Shown: positions 1 to 11,051, counted from the first letter of the stretch. The stretch is DNA of 64,000 bases from Rhynchospora pubera (GCA_028095005.1 CM051459.1:2161190-2225189); one strand, 5' to 3'. A program made the numbers and translations. Notes: generated by a model from the sequence alone, not told the origin.

Positions 1-660
1 CAAAAATCTGAACCCAATTACAACCCAATTTGAATCAATCATTCAAGCATTTCACAAGCAATCATTGCATTTCACAACCATTTCACAAGTATCAATGAAT
101 CAATAATTCAATCACTGCATTTCACAATTTTACAATCATTGCATTTCACAATTTTACAATCAATCAATCAATCTACATGCAATTCACAAGCATTTCTATT
201 CAAACAATAATAAAATAAACATATAAAAAAGCTAACCTGGAGTAGAAACGGATTGACTCTCTTCTAAACAATTTTTCCCTACATTTTTAATTAATACCAT
301 CAATTATTACCATTTTTTTAATTTTTTCCATATTTAATTATCAAAATCTTAATTAATAAAAGCAAAAAAATAAAAAAATTACATATAAATTTTCATATGA
401 TTTTTTCTTATTTTTTCGTATTTTTAAAATAATTTTACAATTTATTATCTATTTTTCTAATTAATTAAGTAATGAATAAACAAATAAAAAGACAAAAAAT
501 TTCCAATCTAATTAATAAATTACATATAAATTTACATTTTATTTTTCCTGATTTTTCAGATTTTTTAAATATTTTTACAATAATTTATCTATTTTTTAAT
601 TTATTAACTAATTAATAAACTAATAAACTAAATAAATAAATAATTAAATAAAAACTTACC
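1..660. repeat. AT-rich repetitive stretch with local direct repeats
   Basis: No gene is visible. About positions 20-190 repeat a CATTTCACAA/CAATCAATCA theme several times. Around 375-480 and 520-630 there are two diverged copies of one AT-rich segment (each has ACATATAAATTT, then a T-rich run, then ATTTATCTATTTTT). This looks like old transposon or satellite-like sequence, but no terminal repeats or target duplication could be fixed, so no family is named. Confidence 0.4.
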
Positions 661-753
661 TTTGCTGCCGTGTCGTCCACAGAGAGAGAGCGAAAAACGA
701 TCGAGCGAAGAGAGATTCCCAGATCGGAACCCCTATATAAAAGCGAAAGCTAA

Positions 754-832
754 GATCGGAATCCCAAAATCCGATCTAAGCTTAGATCGGAATCCAGGAT
801 TCCGATCTTGCGTTCGGAATCGAGGATTCCGA
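754..832. repeat. Three consecutive GATCGGAATC palindromes
   Basis: Three imperfect inverted repeats lie head to tail at 754-776, 785-807 and 814-832. Each pairs GATCGGAAT(C) with its complement across a 3-7 base loop. A single arm lies just upstream at 722-729. The block is far more GC-rich than its surroundings and sits about 350 bases upstream of the eS4 start codon. It may be the terminal part of a decayed transposon. Confidence 0.5.
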
Positions 833-963
833 TCTCGTGATACTATTTAAATTAATATTATTATATTGATATTATTTTTAATATATTATATTAATTTAAT
901 ACTATTTTTTAAAAATTCGGCATTAGAAAAGAGTGTCAAGTCCAGAATCCAGAGTCCAGAGTC

Positions 964-1058
964 GGCCCATATAGATCCCCAAACGGAATCTCAGCCGTAG
1001 ATTAGATCCAGCGGCTATAGATGGGCTTGGCTTCTAAACCCTAACCCTGTATATAAAA
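964..1058 (+). promoter_or_regulatory. eS4 promoter: site II motifs, telo-box and TATA box
   Basis: Two site II (TGGGCY) elements are present: GGCCCA at 964-969 (reverse) and TGGGCT at 1022-1027 (forward). A telo-box AAACCCTAA is at 1036-1044, followed directly by a TATA box TATATAAAA at 1050-1058. Site II plus telo-box is the established signature of plant ribosomal-protein promoters and ties expression to growth and cell division. The spacing to the start codon at 1185 fits a short GA-rich 5' leader. Confidence 0.8.
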
Positions 1059-1098
1059 CTCTCCGCGCAAGCCGAAGAGTTCTCTTACACGCCGCCGC

Positions 1099-1132
<34 letters not shown>

Positions 1133-1164
1133 GCGAGAGAGCGAGAGAGAGAGAGCGAGAGAGG
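1099..1164 (+). repeat. GA microsatellite in the eS4 5' leader
   Basis: A purine-only GAGA tract with scattered C lies between the TATA box and the start codon of the eS4 gene, so it should be in the transcribed leader. GA/CT tracts are common in plant 5' leaders. The tract is likely to vary in length between individuals. Confidence 0.85.
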
Positions 1165-1184
1165 AAGAGGATTCTAGCTCCAAC

Positions 1185-3184
1185 ATGGTTCGATCTCTGT
1201 TCTCTCCTATTTTTTTGTTTGATTTGGTGTTCTTTGTTTTGTTTAGTTTCTGGTACATGTGCATGTGGTTCTTTCTTTGAGCATTTCCTTCGTACAAGCG
1301 CTTTAGTCTGGCTTAGGTTAGGAGCTGAGATCGGTCTTTTCTAATTATTGTTAATTTGTCTAGCTCCAACATAGTCTTGTTAGTTTACCACAACAAACTA
1401 GGTATTTTATACGATTTATTTATATTTATGTTGTTATATTGTCGACTGATTCTGGCTTGCATGTTTGATGTAGCCGGACCAACAAAAATCTGACTAGCTT
1501 TTATATTTGTTCCACGTATGGTGAGGTGTAAATCAAACAGACATTGGTTATGAAGTTAGTTAATTTTAAGTTACTGTTACAGAATATGACTAATAAGCAT
1601 ATTTCTAGTTAATGCAATTTGTAAATTACACGTTCAACAAAGATTATATCTGGGTTTCTGTGCAAATCAGCCTTCAATTTTGGTTTTAACATAAAACTAA
1701 TTTTATGATGAATTGTGATGCAGGCTCGTGGATTGAAGAAACACTTGAAGAGGCTCAATGCCCCCAAGCACTGGATGCTTGACAAACTCGGCGGTGCATT
1801 TGTAAGTTTTTTTTAATTAAGTTTATTGACTTATAATTCTTTACCTGAAAACCTCAAGTGTACAACTCATCATATGATGGGCCTATAATTTTGGCTGCCT
1901 TCTTTTTCACCATGCATGTTAAAATCACAGCTAATAATCGATTTGTGATGGTTTTAATATTTATTTTCATGTGTTATAGGCCCCGAAACCCTCTTCTGGG
2001 CCCCACAAGTCCAGGGAATGCCTTCCTCTCATCCTGATTTTGAGGAACAGGTTGAAGTATGCTCTGACGTACCGTGAGGTCATCTCCATTCTCATGCAGC
2101 GCCATGTCATGGTTGACAACAAGGTCAGAACAGACAAGACCTATCCTGCTGGCTTCATGGGTATGCTTGTGATTTTCCCTTTTTACTTTGAAAAATTATA
2201 TTCTAAATTTGTTATAATGGATCTGTCGACTCTACAAATTTTGTTGTGAAACAGATGTGATCTCTATTCCCAAGACCAATGAAAGTTTTCGGTTGCTATA
2301 TGACACCAAAGGCCGCTTCCGTCTTCACTCTCTCAGGGATGAGGAAGCTAAGGTGTATTAAATTTTTTTTTTTCTAACTGTACATTAGCATAATCTCCAA
2401 TTATGTTCTACTTTGCCTTGATTAGTTTAGTGTAACTGTCAGCCATATGTCAGCATGACGATGGTAACCTTTTATACGAGTGCTTTCTTTTAAACAACAC
2501 TTGTGCTTGTGCTTTATGTTAAAATGATATTGATTGGCTTGACCTCTTTGCATCTTCTTGTCCTCAGTCAACTGATGTTAATACTGCTATTCTAATTTAG
2601 GACTACTAAAAATGCAATGTAAATGTACTGCTTCGACTAATATTTAGTTCATTTGTTGGGGATACCTTTCTGTTATTAGTTTTCAGAATTAAGTATATAT
2701 ATTGCTACAAAATCTTAATATACTTTCCTCTCTATTACAGTTCAAACTGTGCAAGGTTCGCTCTGTCCAGTTTGGCAAAAAGGGCATCCCATACCTTAAC
2801 ACCTATGATGGGCGCACAATCCGCTACCCGGACCCACTCATCAAGGCTAATGACACCATCAAGCTCGACCTGGAGAGTAACAAGATCGTGGACTTCATCA
2901 AGTTCGACGTTGGTAATGTCGTGATGGTGACTGGCGGTCGCAACACTGGTCGTGTTGGAGTCATCAAGAACCGTGAGAAGCACAAGGGAAGCTTCGAGAC
3001 CATTCACATCCAAGATGCAACCGGGCATGAGTTTGCTACCCGTATGGGGAATGTGTTCACTATTGGCAAGGGCAGTAAGCCATGGGTTTCTCTGCCAAAG
3101 GGTAAGGGTATCAAGTTGAGTATCATTGAGGAGGCCAGGAAGAGGCTCGCTGCATCAGCAGCTGCCGCAACAGCTACTGCTTAA
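1185..3184 (+). CDS. RPS4: 40S ribosomal protein S4 (eS4), five exons
   Basis: Structural protein of the small cytosolic ribosomal subunit. Exons: 1185-1187, 1724-1801, 1980-2160, 2255-2352 and 2741-3184. All introns are GT-AG, and the joined product is about 267 residues, the normal plant length. Exon 1 holds only the ATG. Exon 2 opens with ARGLKKHLKRLNAPKHWMLD, the conserved eS4 N-terminus. Exons 3-4 give LKYALTYREV and the DVISIPKTNE region. Exon 5 carries VRSVQFGKKGIPYLNTYDGR, the KOW-type segment VGNVVMVTGGRNTGRVGVI and a short Ala/Thr-rich tail. The start is supported by the family N-terminus and the upstream telo-box promoter. No damage is seen. Identification rests on extended match to the family. 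Confidence 0.97.
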
Positions 3185-4328
3185 TTTGTAGGGATATCTT
3201 TTAAGGCAGTTTTTAAATTTTGGCGGTTCTTATTGGATGAACTCAGCGTTTCTTTTTTCTTTTAGAGAGTTTATTTTTGTTGAAGGATGTTTTATTGTAG
3301 TGAATGATAATGTTTGTTTAGATGACGATGTGACCAGCTTTTTGTTTTTTCGCCATGAGTTTTGAAACTTAATATAAATTGATGTTTTTATCTATGAAGG
3401 TCGCATCTGGTTGAGTAACATCGTGTTTATGATCGTCTTTTATTGGTAGAAACTAGAAAGCTCAACTTTCTGAGCACAAGCATAATGCTTCACAAACTGT
3501 AACAACTGTCGATTAGCTGTTTTGTATGTCTCTACCAGATACATTGTATTTTAATGTTCGAGTATTATAATGTTTGAAGCACAATGGTTTCGTTGAATTT
3601 TTGTACCTTGAATTTTAATAAAAATAATTTTGTTGCAGTTACATAGTTTAGCACCTATTTGCTTTTTATTGTTCATTGAAAAAGGAATTACACCTACTTT
3701 AACAAATTCCTACTGTAGACCTATCCACAATAAATGATCTACTGTACCTAAGAAGAGACATTGGTTGACTGATTTGGGACAAAAGCTTGTTGTAGTTGTA
3801 GTTACATACTATAATCGCGTTCTAAAACTTTTTAGTTTTTTCTGATCACCAAATTTTCTTAAAACTGATAAATACCTATACTAGAGAAAAAGGTAAAAAA
3901 AAAATGATATCGTGTATTCCATTTTCCGTCTTTAATTTTTTTAATCGCCAGATTGCTACTCCAATTTTTTGCCGACATTTGTCAGATTTACGACATATGA
4001 ATGAATGAAAGATAGAAGCGCAAGCCTCATAATAAATATATGTCAATTATTATAGTTCCGACATCTGTCGGCATATTAATAAACCTATTTTATTTGGTTA
4101 TCAGGAATGACACTTTTCATAGATTCATAAAAATAGTTAGTACTTTTTTCCTTTCTTGAAAGTGAGAAATAGATTATAGTTGAGAAAAAAAGATTGTATT
4201 GTGTCTATTGGTATTTGTTAAATTTGTTTTGAAATTAATTTTTGTCAAATAGAAAGGATGTATATAATTCTTTTCCGCCCCTATTCATTATTTTGACATA
4301 GTGCAAGAAAAAGAAAATAAAATCAAAG
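3185..4328. other. eS4 3' region and gene-free spacer
   Basis: The first few hundred bases after the stop should contain the T-rich 3' UTR of the eS4 gene; no single polyadenylation signal stands out. Beyond about 3.5 kb the sequence is AT-rich with no supported gene. A short hairpin-like pair GCCGACATTTGTC / GACATCTGTCGGC (about 3971 and 4059) is the only local structure noticed. Confidence 0.4.
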
Positions 4329-4465
4329 GGTGTGTTTGGATCGTTGAAAGAAATAAGAAGAAGAAGGAAGAATAAGAAAAAAAATTATAAACAATCCAAA
4401 CTCTTTACAAAGTTACACACTTCCCAATACTTCTTCCTTCTTCCCACACCTATCCAAACGGAGCC
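4329..4465. mobile_element. Tourist-like MITE, GTTTGGAT...ATCCAAAC family
   Basis: About 137 bp bounded by GGTGTGTTTGGATCG and CTATCCAAACGGAGCC, which form imperfect terminal inverted repeats. The inside carries the GAAGAAGGAAGAATAAG / TTACACACTTCCCAA segments shared with other copies in this window. It is flanked by AAAG on both sides; related copies here have 3-bp duplications, so the exact boundary is uncertain. No coding capacity. Confidence 0.65.
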
Positions 4466-5327
4466 AAAGACATGAAAAATTATGTCTGTCCCAAAGAATA
4501 GAGATGCATATCATAATCCCGAGCTTTAAAGTTGTGCAATTAATGCAGCTTTTCTTGAATTAAAATTGTTTCGTATATTAACTTTTATCAAGTTCAAATA
4601 ATAAAGGGTTCAACTCCTTGAATGCAGTATCTCTTTGGTCGCCTTAATCTAAGCCATTAACAATCGTGTTATTGTTGCTATATAACAAATATACATTTAT
4701 CATGACTTAATTATAAAGATATAAACGATGAAAGGGGATGCCAATATATATGCTCATAGGGCATAAATTCCAATAGTGCCTTAGATGTAGAGATTGAATT
4801 TCTGTGTTACGATTAATTGTAATGACTTTTTGTTTGTATATTCTTATATTTTTGGGTATATCTATATAGTTATAAAAATAATCGAACATAATGCTCTAAT
4901 TTCAGTTTTCTTAAAGAACTGCAACGCAACTAGAGAAGAAAAGGAAACTAATTAATAATCAAAGAGGGCCAGTATTGGCAGTAAGCTATAGTCATCCGAC
5001 TCATCCCCTCCGAAAAATCAAAGAGCTTTTGGTATAAGTATTTTTTTATTGATCTAATTAGTACTTTGGAATTTACTTTTACCAAAATTATGATCAGATA
5101 TACTTTTTCTTTATTTTTGTTTCTAATTCATCATTTGAATTTTGAAAGATTCAAATGCAAACTGAGAGAAAAAAAAATTACTCATGGGAAATAAAAAACA
5201 ACAAAAATATTCAATTTAAGTGAGCTTTGTAATTCCCTCTCTTAATAACATAACTTGGAAACTAAAACACAAAAGAAGCAGAGCCAATCCAACCAAATCA
5301 TCTAATCATGGCATGTAGTGTTGATCT
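4466..5327. other. Gene-free AT-rich spacer
   Basis: No convincing coding region, RNA gene or bounded repeat was found. The right end should hold the 3' UTR of the FPF1-like gene that ends at 5328 on the minus strand. Confidence 0.4.
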
Positions 5328-5627
5328 TCATATGTCAATGACGCGAAAGCTGTCTCTGTTCTTGACGACAATGTCATACATATGTACCGACCGGAAATGG
5401 TTGAAGTCCCTCGGAAGTGAGATGAGATCGACTGAGGTGCTCTTGTGAAACTGCAGGAGACCAGAATCGTCGCAGTTATATCTTTCCCAACCGAGCCTTA
5501 GAAGCTTATGTTCTAGAGAGGAGTACGAGTTGATCACCTCATTTGTTGGCGTATAGAGTAACCCTTTGCGCCGGGAGCTCTCGACTAGCCGAACAACACC
5601 ATTTTTGAACACCCACACACCTGCCAT
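5328..5627 (-). CDS. Flowering-promoting factor 1-like protein (99 aa)
   Basis: Small intronless protein of the FPF1 family. Members are plant-specific, about 100-125 residues, and have been linked to flowering time, gibberellin response and growth; the biochemical activity is unknown. Family landmarks read directly: MAGVWVFKNGVVRLVE at the start, the basic SRRKGLLYTPTNEVINSYSS segment, LLRLGWERY, LLQFHKSTSVDLISLPRDF, and the MYDIVVKNRDSFRVIDI end. The stretch between RLVE and SRRK is several residues shorter than in FPF1 itself. The start is fixed by the conserved MAGVWVFKNG. A TATA-like TTTATATACA lies about 65 bases upstream. A second, diverged family member lies at 12875-13189 on the same strand. 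Confidence 0.93.
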   Translation of the reverse strand: MAGVWVFKNGVVRLVESSRRKGLLYTPTNEVINSYSSLEHKLLRLGWERYNCDDSGLLQFHKSTSVDLISLPRDFNHFRSVHMYDIVVKNRDSFRVIDI

Positions 5628-5690
5628 TCTTGTTTCCCCCCCTTCTATTTTTATTTTTTAAGAGTGGGAGCGTGTATTTAGAGGTAAGTG

Positions 5691-5700
5691 TGTATATAAA
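5691..5700 (-). promoter_or_regulatory. TATA box of the first FPF1-like gene
   Basis: Read on the minus strand the sequence is TTTATATACA, 64-73 bases upstream of the ATG. This is the best TATA candidate for the gene and implies a short leader. Confidence 0.6.
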
Positions 5701-5781
5701 TGGTGAGTGAGCAAGAAGTGAGGCTGAGTGAGAATAATTAAAGGGATCTAGACTATGGTTGGCGTGGGAATGGTACATTAT

Positions 5782-6012
5782 GGGTGTGTTTGGATAGGCC
5801 GGGAATAGAGAATATGAATAAAGAATTTCGGTTTGCGTGCTTATTTTTATTCTTGTGCAACCTAAACAACATAAGAATAAGGAATAAGGATCCTTATTCC
5901 TATACTAATAAAACCATGATATAAGAATAAAAAATAAGAATAAGCACGCAAACCGAAATTTCTTATTCCTATTTCATATTCCCGACTTATTCCGTTGCAT
6001 CCAAACACACCC
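5782..6012. mobile_element. Tourist-like MITE with GGGTGTGTTTGGAT termini
   Basis: A 231-bp element opening GGGTGTGTTTGGATAGG and closing ATCCAAACACACCC, with TAT on both sides as a 3-bp target duplication. The arms are long: AATTTCGGTTTGCGTGCTTA on the left pairs with TAAGCACGCAAACCGAAATT on the right, so the whole element folds back. It lies about 155 bases upstream of the first FPF1-like ATG, close to its core promoter. Confidence 0.8.
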
Positions 6013-6052
6013 TATATTGATACCTAGCTTTTATGTGAGGTCAGGGTGCCCT

Positions 6053-6085
6053 CCCCCCCCCCCCCCCCCCCCAAAAAAAAAAAAA
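6053..6085. repeat. Poly(C)20-poly(A)13 homopolymer junction
   Basis: Twenty C residues run straight into thirteen A residues. The count is error-prone in any sequencing method and may be a technical artefact in length. Confidence 0.8.
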
Positions 6086-7420
6086 GTTTATGACATGCGG
6101 TTTCACCTCACTGATGTGTTATTTCAAATGTTAAACAAGACTTTTAATTTTCCTTTACTAAAGTAGCTAATTTGATTCCAATATGTCACATGTATGCCTA
6201 ATTCTTCCAAAATTTAGCAAATTTGACATTATTAACATGACAAAAAATTTATTTAATTAATTCAAATACCAGTACTTTAATTTTTATCAAGCAACAAATT
6301 AAGTTGAGAATATTTTATTTCTTTACTATGCATGAATGGTGGAGGAGGGGATTTAATTATCAGCAGTCCAACTGACTGGTGCAATAGTGCTCTTATTTAT
6401 TGATCATTTAAGTTGGGAATAAGAATTGGTTCCTACCTCCCTTCTGTGGGTCCCAACCTCTCGAATAATTTCTGAGAATTAAGTATCTTTAAAATTAAAA
6501 CCGGCATATAGAAAGTTAGAAACTTGTATAAGAAGCCCAAACAACTAGTGTTGAAGTGAAGACAACTGTCAAATATTTTTATGTTTAAAAGATAATCAAA
6601 TCGCTTCAACCCCCCAAAAAAGTATATTATTCTTACATCCGCAGAAAAAAATATCGTACAACGTGCAAAAAAAGGACATGATTCTTCGATATTATAAATT
6701 TTAAATGATGGATCAGTAAAGGTTAATTTATGGGCAAACTGGCAGTTGAATCGTGTAAAAGGAACTAAAAATATCCTAAGATGGAGAAATGCAAGCATGC
6801 GGATAAAAAAAAAGTAATTGCATCGATAGAATAAATGATCTTTTATTAAAAGGGAAAAAATCGGAAAAATAGTTGAACATATAAGGTAGTTATAACGATA
6901 GAAAAAGATAACATGGAAATATGGTCGAACAAAAACTAGTAGCTACTGTTAGCATTTTTAAAATTTCTACAAGCTATTGGTTTTGGATATTGTAGTGGGT
7001 CTAAACCATACAAGCTCATAGAGGTCACATATTAATGTTTACGAAGGCGATCGAAATAGATTAACAAATTGGAATCTTGTATTGTACCCTTGCACCTAGC
7101 AATAATGCACTATCAACTTAAGTACTGGTTGATTTTGCTAATATGGTAGTTTAAGCAAAGATTAATTGTAAGATTGTACTTCAATTCATTACATTTATAG
7201 GCTTATTAATGGAACCTTTTTCTATAGACACTATTCGAACGAATATTTACAGATAAGCATGTTAGCAATGTCCTTCACCTCGCGGGTTGTCTTTTCTCAT
7301 TATTCTTTAGCTATTATGAATTTTTATAGGGTATTTATGCATATTTTTTTAAGGTAATAGAAAAATTTCTCGGTACATAGTACATTGACAGTCCTCTTTT
7401 TTCTTTCCTTGCTTGCTATA
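6086..7420. other. Gene-free AT-rich spacer
   Basis: No supported gene. Open frames here are short and show no family signature. The sequence is AT-rich with scattered homopolymers. Confidence 0.4.
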
Positions 7421-7429
7421 AATAATTTT

Positions 7430-8514
7430 GGAAAAATTAGATATATGCCACCCCAAAATTTCTAAATGAGAAAAATGCCACTCTAAATTTGACTCTTAGA
7501 AAAATGCCACCCCAAATCAAGTATACTCATAAATTTGCCATAATTATACAATTATTATACATTCTGAAAATAAAAATACAAAAATTTGAGAAGTAGTTTG
7601 ATATTTTCTAATATACCCTTCTTCCTCAAGTCCCGTTATCTCCTTTCTATTATGTCCATCTCTCATCTAATGCTCTCCTTTATAGACCATAGTGACGCCA
7701 ATCTCCTCTTCTCTCCTCCTCATGCTCTGCACGTGCCTTCTCAAATTCAATGGCTGCCCAATCAACACAGGCACAGCACATAAGTAGAGAAAGGCTCAAT
7801 CAAAAGTACAGTAAAGAAAATCAAATTATGTTAGGTATTCAATAGCCACCCAATTTGCATGTCCATTTGGACGAGCCTCTGGACCATCTCGTCTCTAGGC
7901 TAGGAAAGCCTCTTAAGTCTTAACATCCTCTCTGACCCTTGCAATCTCCGATCGCACGGCCTCGACCTGGAGTGCAGCGGCCTCTATGTGCCTAGCCCTC
8001 TCGACTGCCTCCCGGCGGCAGCGAGGCGTTGGTTGTCGAGGAGGAGGGATTGGCTCTGGGGGTCGACAGCAGAAAGACGGGCTTCGAGAGTTCGAGAGCG
8101 GAGACGGAGGAGGAGGAGGAGTGGTGGTGATGGTGACGACCGAGAAGAGGTGGTGAGGTTCATTAGAATGGGAAGGAAAGGTGGAGCGTCGCAGAGAAGA
8201 GGTGGTTGGGATTTGGGAAGTGTCTTTTGTCTCTGCTGGAGGAGGGCAGAAGTTAACTTGGGAGAGGAAAGGTGGAGGGGTGGACAGGACAGAATCACAT
8301 AGGAAGAACGATACTTGAAGAAGAAGGATATTTTGGAAAATATAAAAATACACATCCAAGTATAGTAGTTTAATTTTCAGAATGTATAATAATTGTATAA
8401 TTGTGGTAAATTTCTGAATGCATTTGATTTGGGGTAGCATTTTTTTAAGAGTTAAGTTTAGAGTGGCATTCTTTTAATTTTGAAGTTTTTGAGTGGCATA
8501 TATCCGATTTCCCC
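7430..8514. mobile_element. Mutator-like element with long TIRs (Pack-MULE type)
   Basis: A 1,085-bp element with inverted arms of about 150 bp. The left arm begins GGAAAAATTAGATATATGCC; the right arm, reverse-complemented, begins GGGGAAATCGGATATATGCC. Both contain the AATGCCAC(C/T)C and ATAATTATACAATTATTATAC blocks. It is flanked by a perfect 9-bp duplication AATAATTTT at 7421-7429 and 8515-8523, as expected for the Mutator superfamily. There is no transposase. The interior is a GC-rich segment unlike either arm, which on the minus strand resembles a host coding sequence (see 7916-8100). The structure matches a Pack-MULE, a non-autonomous element that captured host DNA. Confidence 0.9.
7916..8100 (-). 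pseudogene. Captured coiled-coil gene fragment, FLX-like (tentative)
   Basis: On the minus strand the GC-rich interior of the Mutator-like element encodes RTLEARLSAVDPQSQSLLLD then NQRLAA. After one frame change it continues REAVERARHIEAAALQ and VEAVRSEIARVREDVKT before a stop. The LLxDNQRLAA motif followed by an Ala/Glu/Arg heptad helix resembles the N-terminal coiled coil of FLX/FLX-like proteins (FLC expressor family). The fragment covers only about 60 residues, lacks the rest of the protein and is frameshifted, so it is not a working gene. Other coiled-coil proteins could look similar over so short a span. Confidence 0.45.
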
Positions 8515-8523
8515 AATAATTTT

Positions 8524-10110
8524 TGTAGTCTATATATTTTTTGTATGTTTATGTGTGGTTTTGTGCCTCTAGTGGCGTTCCCAAGTTATACAATAGAGCG
8601 GAAATTGAAGATTTGCATGAAATGTTAGAAGAAATCTTTTTTATTTTATTTATTTATTTTTTAAACTATAGGTTAAGGGTTTTAGTACATGAATGCAATT
8701 TACATGCTCTAGTTGGGCTATGTAGTAGAAATGTAAAAATTTGGATCGAGTTCTTTTATACAGAATTGTGAATGGGGTTGGCATATATATATAACTGCAC
8801 TAATTTAGACTTGAGATTTTGAGTTCTTGTACTGGCTTGTTACATGAAAGAAACAAGTATTTTAATTATGTTCTTTCTCTCGACTCTTGTGCACGTTAGA
8901 GATGATCATATGGTATCAATAGAGGAATCGACGAGGTAACAATAAAATATTTATGCCAAAGGATGGTACCATATTGTACCCAACGATAATTAGGCAGCTT
9001 TTGTACAATATATATATCATCAATTTAAGGGTAATGGTGTAACGTAATAACAGAATTTCAACCAAGAATAACCAATTACTCTAGTAGTCTAGCTCAAATT
9101 TGATGATTCAAACATCATAAATATTGAACTTACAGAATATTTTCACCTTCATGCATTCAAATTCTGAAAATAGAGTTACAACTGCAACAATTAATTTCAG
9201 GATCCAGAGCTTACTGAAGCTACTGTATGTGTATCTTAATAATAATAACTTTTTTTTGTATTATCTAAAATCAGTTTTCACCAGAAAAAATAAGAACATA
9301 ACAATGAGAACTGAAACGATATGACCTTTATATATCTTTTTTTGGGATATAAAAAAGTTGGACCGCATTAAAAGTGTCTATTACCCTAAATCCCTAATCG
9401 ATAGTCAACTGTGGCCATGATGATTGATGAGGCAGTTCTGTTTCTCCTTTTTCTCATTTCCTTTTACGAGTACTAGGTAGTAGGTTCTTTTTCTTTGTAC
9501 GATGATCACCGTTTTACACCTTTCTTTCATCTGTGTATTCCAGGAGAATGGCGGTCTTATGTCTCATCCTATATTTATTTAACTCTAATTCAAAAACATA
9601 TTTCTTGCGCTCACAAAGTATTTTTGGTTTTTTTTGATCCTATATTATTATGCTATAAATATATGGAAGGGGTTTGAACGCTTTCTTCCTAGATTTTCTG
9701 TGACACGAGTTGTGTGACAACTGCCAATAAATTTGGAAAAGGACAGAATTGTTTTGTAGGTTCAAATGGTAAAACCGTTCCTATAATCCAATGCAATAAA
9801 ATGAAAAGCTTATGATTCACGAATTTTGATTAGTATTGAACTTGCTAAAAATAAGTCAAAATTTATAGGCTGACAGTTTATTTGCATATAACTATAGATT
9901 CGTAGATAACTAAATTTTGGTTGACAAATAAAACTTCAAACTTAAAACAATATAATATGTTGATCATTTTATGTCGGTAGAAATATATTGTAGGTTGATA
10001 AATAAAATATTTAGCCCCATGATGAGAACATACTGTCCCCGGCCCAAAATTCAACAGCACTCAATACCTAGACAACAATTATAATACAAAAATGATAACG
10101 GCAATTTGCA
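8524..10110. other. Gene-free AT-rich spacer
   Basis: No supported gene or RNA. Short open frames at 8541-8771 and 9124-9324 have no recognisable motif and the composition of background DNA. Confidence 0.4.
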
Positions 10111-10116
10111 TTTTTT

Positions 10117-11051
10117 GCCGTAGCTCGAACAAAATGAACACGTAAAACAGACAAATGTGGACATATAATGATCAAAGTGAATGAATACAAACAAACTAGC
10201 AAGGTCTCGCGCGTTGCGCGATGTACTATTTTTTATAAAATAACATAAAATACTATGAAAGTTGGGGGAAAAAAATTCCGTATCGTATATTTGTTCTAAT
10301 TTTGTAATTATGTTGGTAAAAAAAAGGATGAGATTTGAAAATTTATTTTTATTATTTTAAAAGTATACAATTTAAAATTATTACATCGATTAATTATATA
10401 TATTATTTGAGCATGCATACAGATTTTCATGGACAAAAATAATTTGTAAGGACTTCAAATAATTGAAATAAACAACATATATTGTTCTCAAATACTGGAA
10501 ATGGAGACGACCATTTTAAAAAAAAATAGAGAGAAAAAAAGTATTGACACACATCACATGTGCGCCTATGGGCCGCCAAGAAAAAAATTTCGGACATGGG
10601 ATTTTCTGTGAAAATTATTTTTAGTTGTAATTGAGTTCTACATTGACCGCCACAGAAAATTTTACTAACCCACCACCATCCAAAGCACGTGGACCCCACC
10701 CACATGGCAGATTTTCGGATCTGATTTTCAATGGCAACTACTCTTTATCTATGTTCGAATTTTATTCAGACTATCACAGAAAATTCGGATAAACTATTCA
10801 TCTTGAATAAAAAATCATTTTCTGCCGAATGGGCCCCATCCATCAGCCACACTGTTAATCTACAGTGCTTATGAATAGTGTTGGATTCGGATCTAATTGG
10901 TCCCTATTAATTTATGTATAGATAAGTTTTGTCATCACTTGTTCAGATTTTTATATGCATATTCAACTTATTTTTATTGAACTTATTTTTTTGTTTGTGT
11001 TCATTTTTATCATTTGTAGGTTCACTTTGTTTATTTTATTCGAGCGATGGA
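10117..11051. repeat. Possible fold-back element split by a Helitron
   Basis: The left flank of the Helitron (10117-10195) contains TAGCTCGAACAAAATGAACA and AATGAATACAAACAAA. The right flank (about 10995-11050) contains the approximate complement, TTTGTTTGTGTTCATTTTTA and TTATTCGAGCGATGG. With the Helitron removed, about 200 bp of inverted-repeat DNA would remain. Matches between the arms are imperfect and no target duplication was identified. Confidence 0.4.
10196..10922 (-). mobile_element. Non-autonomous Helitron, 727 bp
   Basis: Read on the minus strand the element begins TCTATACATAAATTAATAGG. It ends with the hairpin TCGCGCAACGCGCGA (plus 10207-10221), seven bases, and then CTAG. It sits exactly between A and T (10923 and 10195 on the minus strand), as Helitrons do, with no target duplication. 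The TC 5' start, 3' hairpin, terminal CTRR and AT insertion site are all present. No Rep/helicase is encoded, so it would depend on another copy. The inside is AT-rich with no recognisable captured gene. Confidence 0.85.

Noticed and set aside
662..850. 62-codon open frame over the palindromes
   Set aside because: Uses a TTG start and is a product of the GATCGGAATC repeats; no family signature.
1085..1297. Minus-strand frame with Ser/Leu repeats
   Set aside because: Antisense of the GA microsatellite in the eS4 leader.
2735..3028. 97-codon minus-strand frame
   Set aside because: Antisense shadow of eS4 exon 5.
6053..6085. G-quadruplex regulatory element
   Set aside because: A plain C homopolymer run next to an A run; no G-tract spacing and likely length errors.
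7988..8302. Arg-rich plus-strand frame in the Mutator-like element
   Set aside because: Shadow of the minus-strand captured coding fragment; the composition follows from the opposite frame.
10196..10230. CRISPR-like or bacterial terminator reading of the CGCG hairpin
   Set aside because: The context is a plant Helitron 3' end; there is no repeat array or prokaryotic gene.
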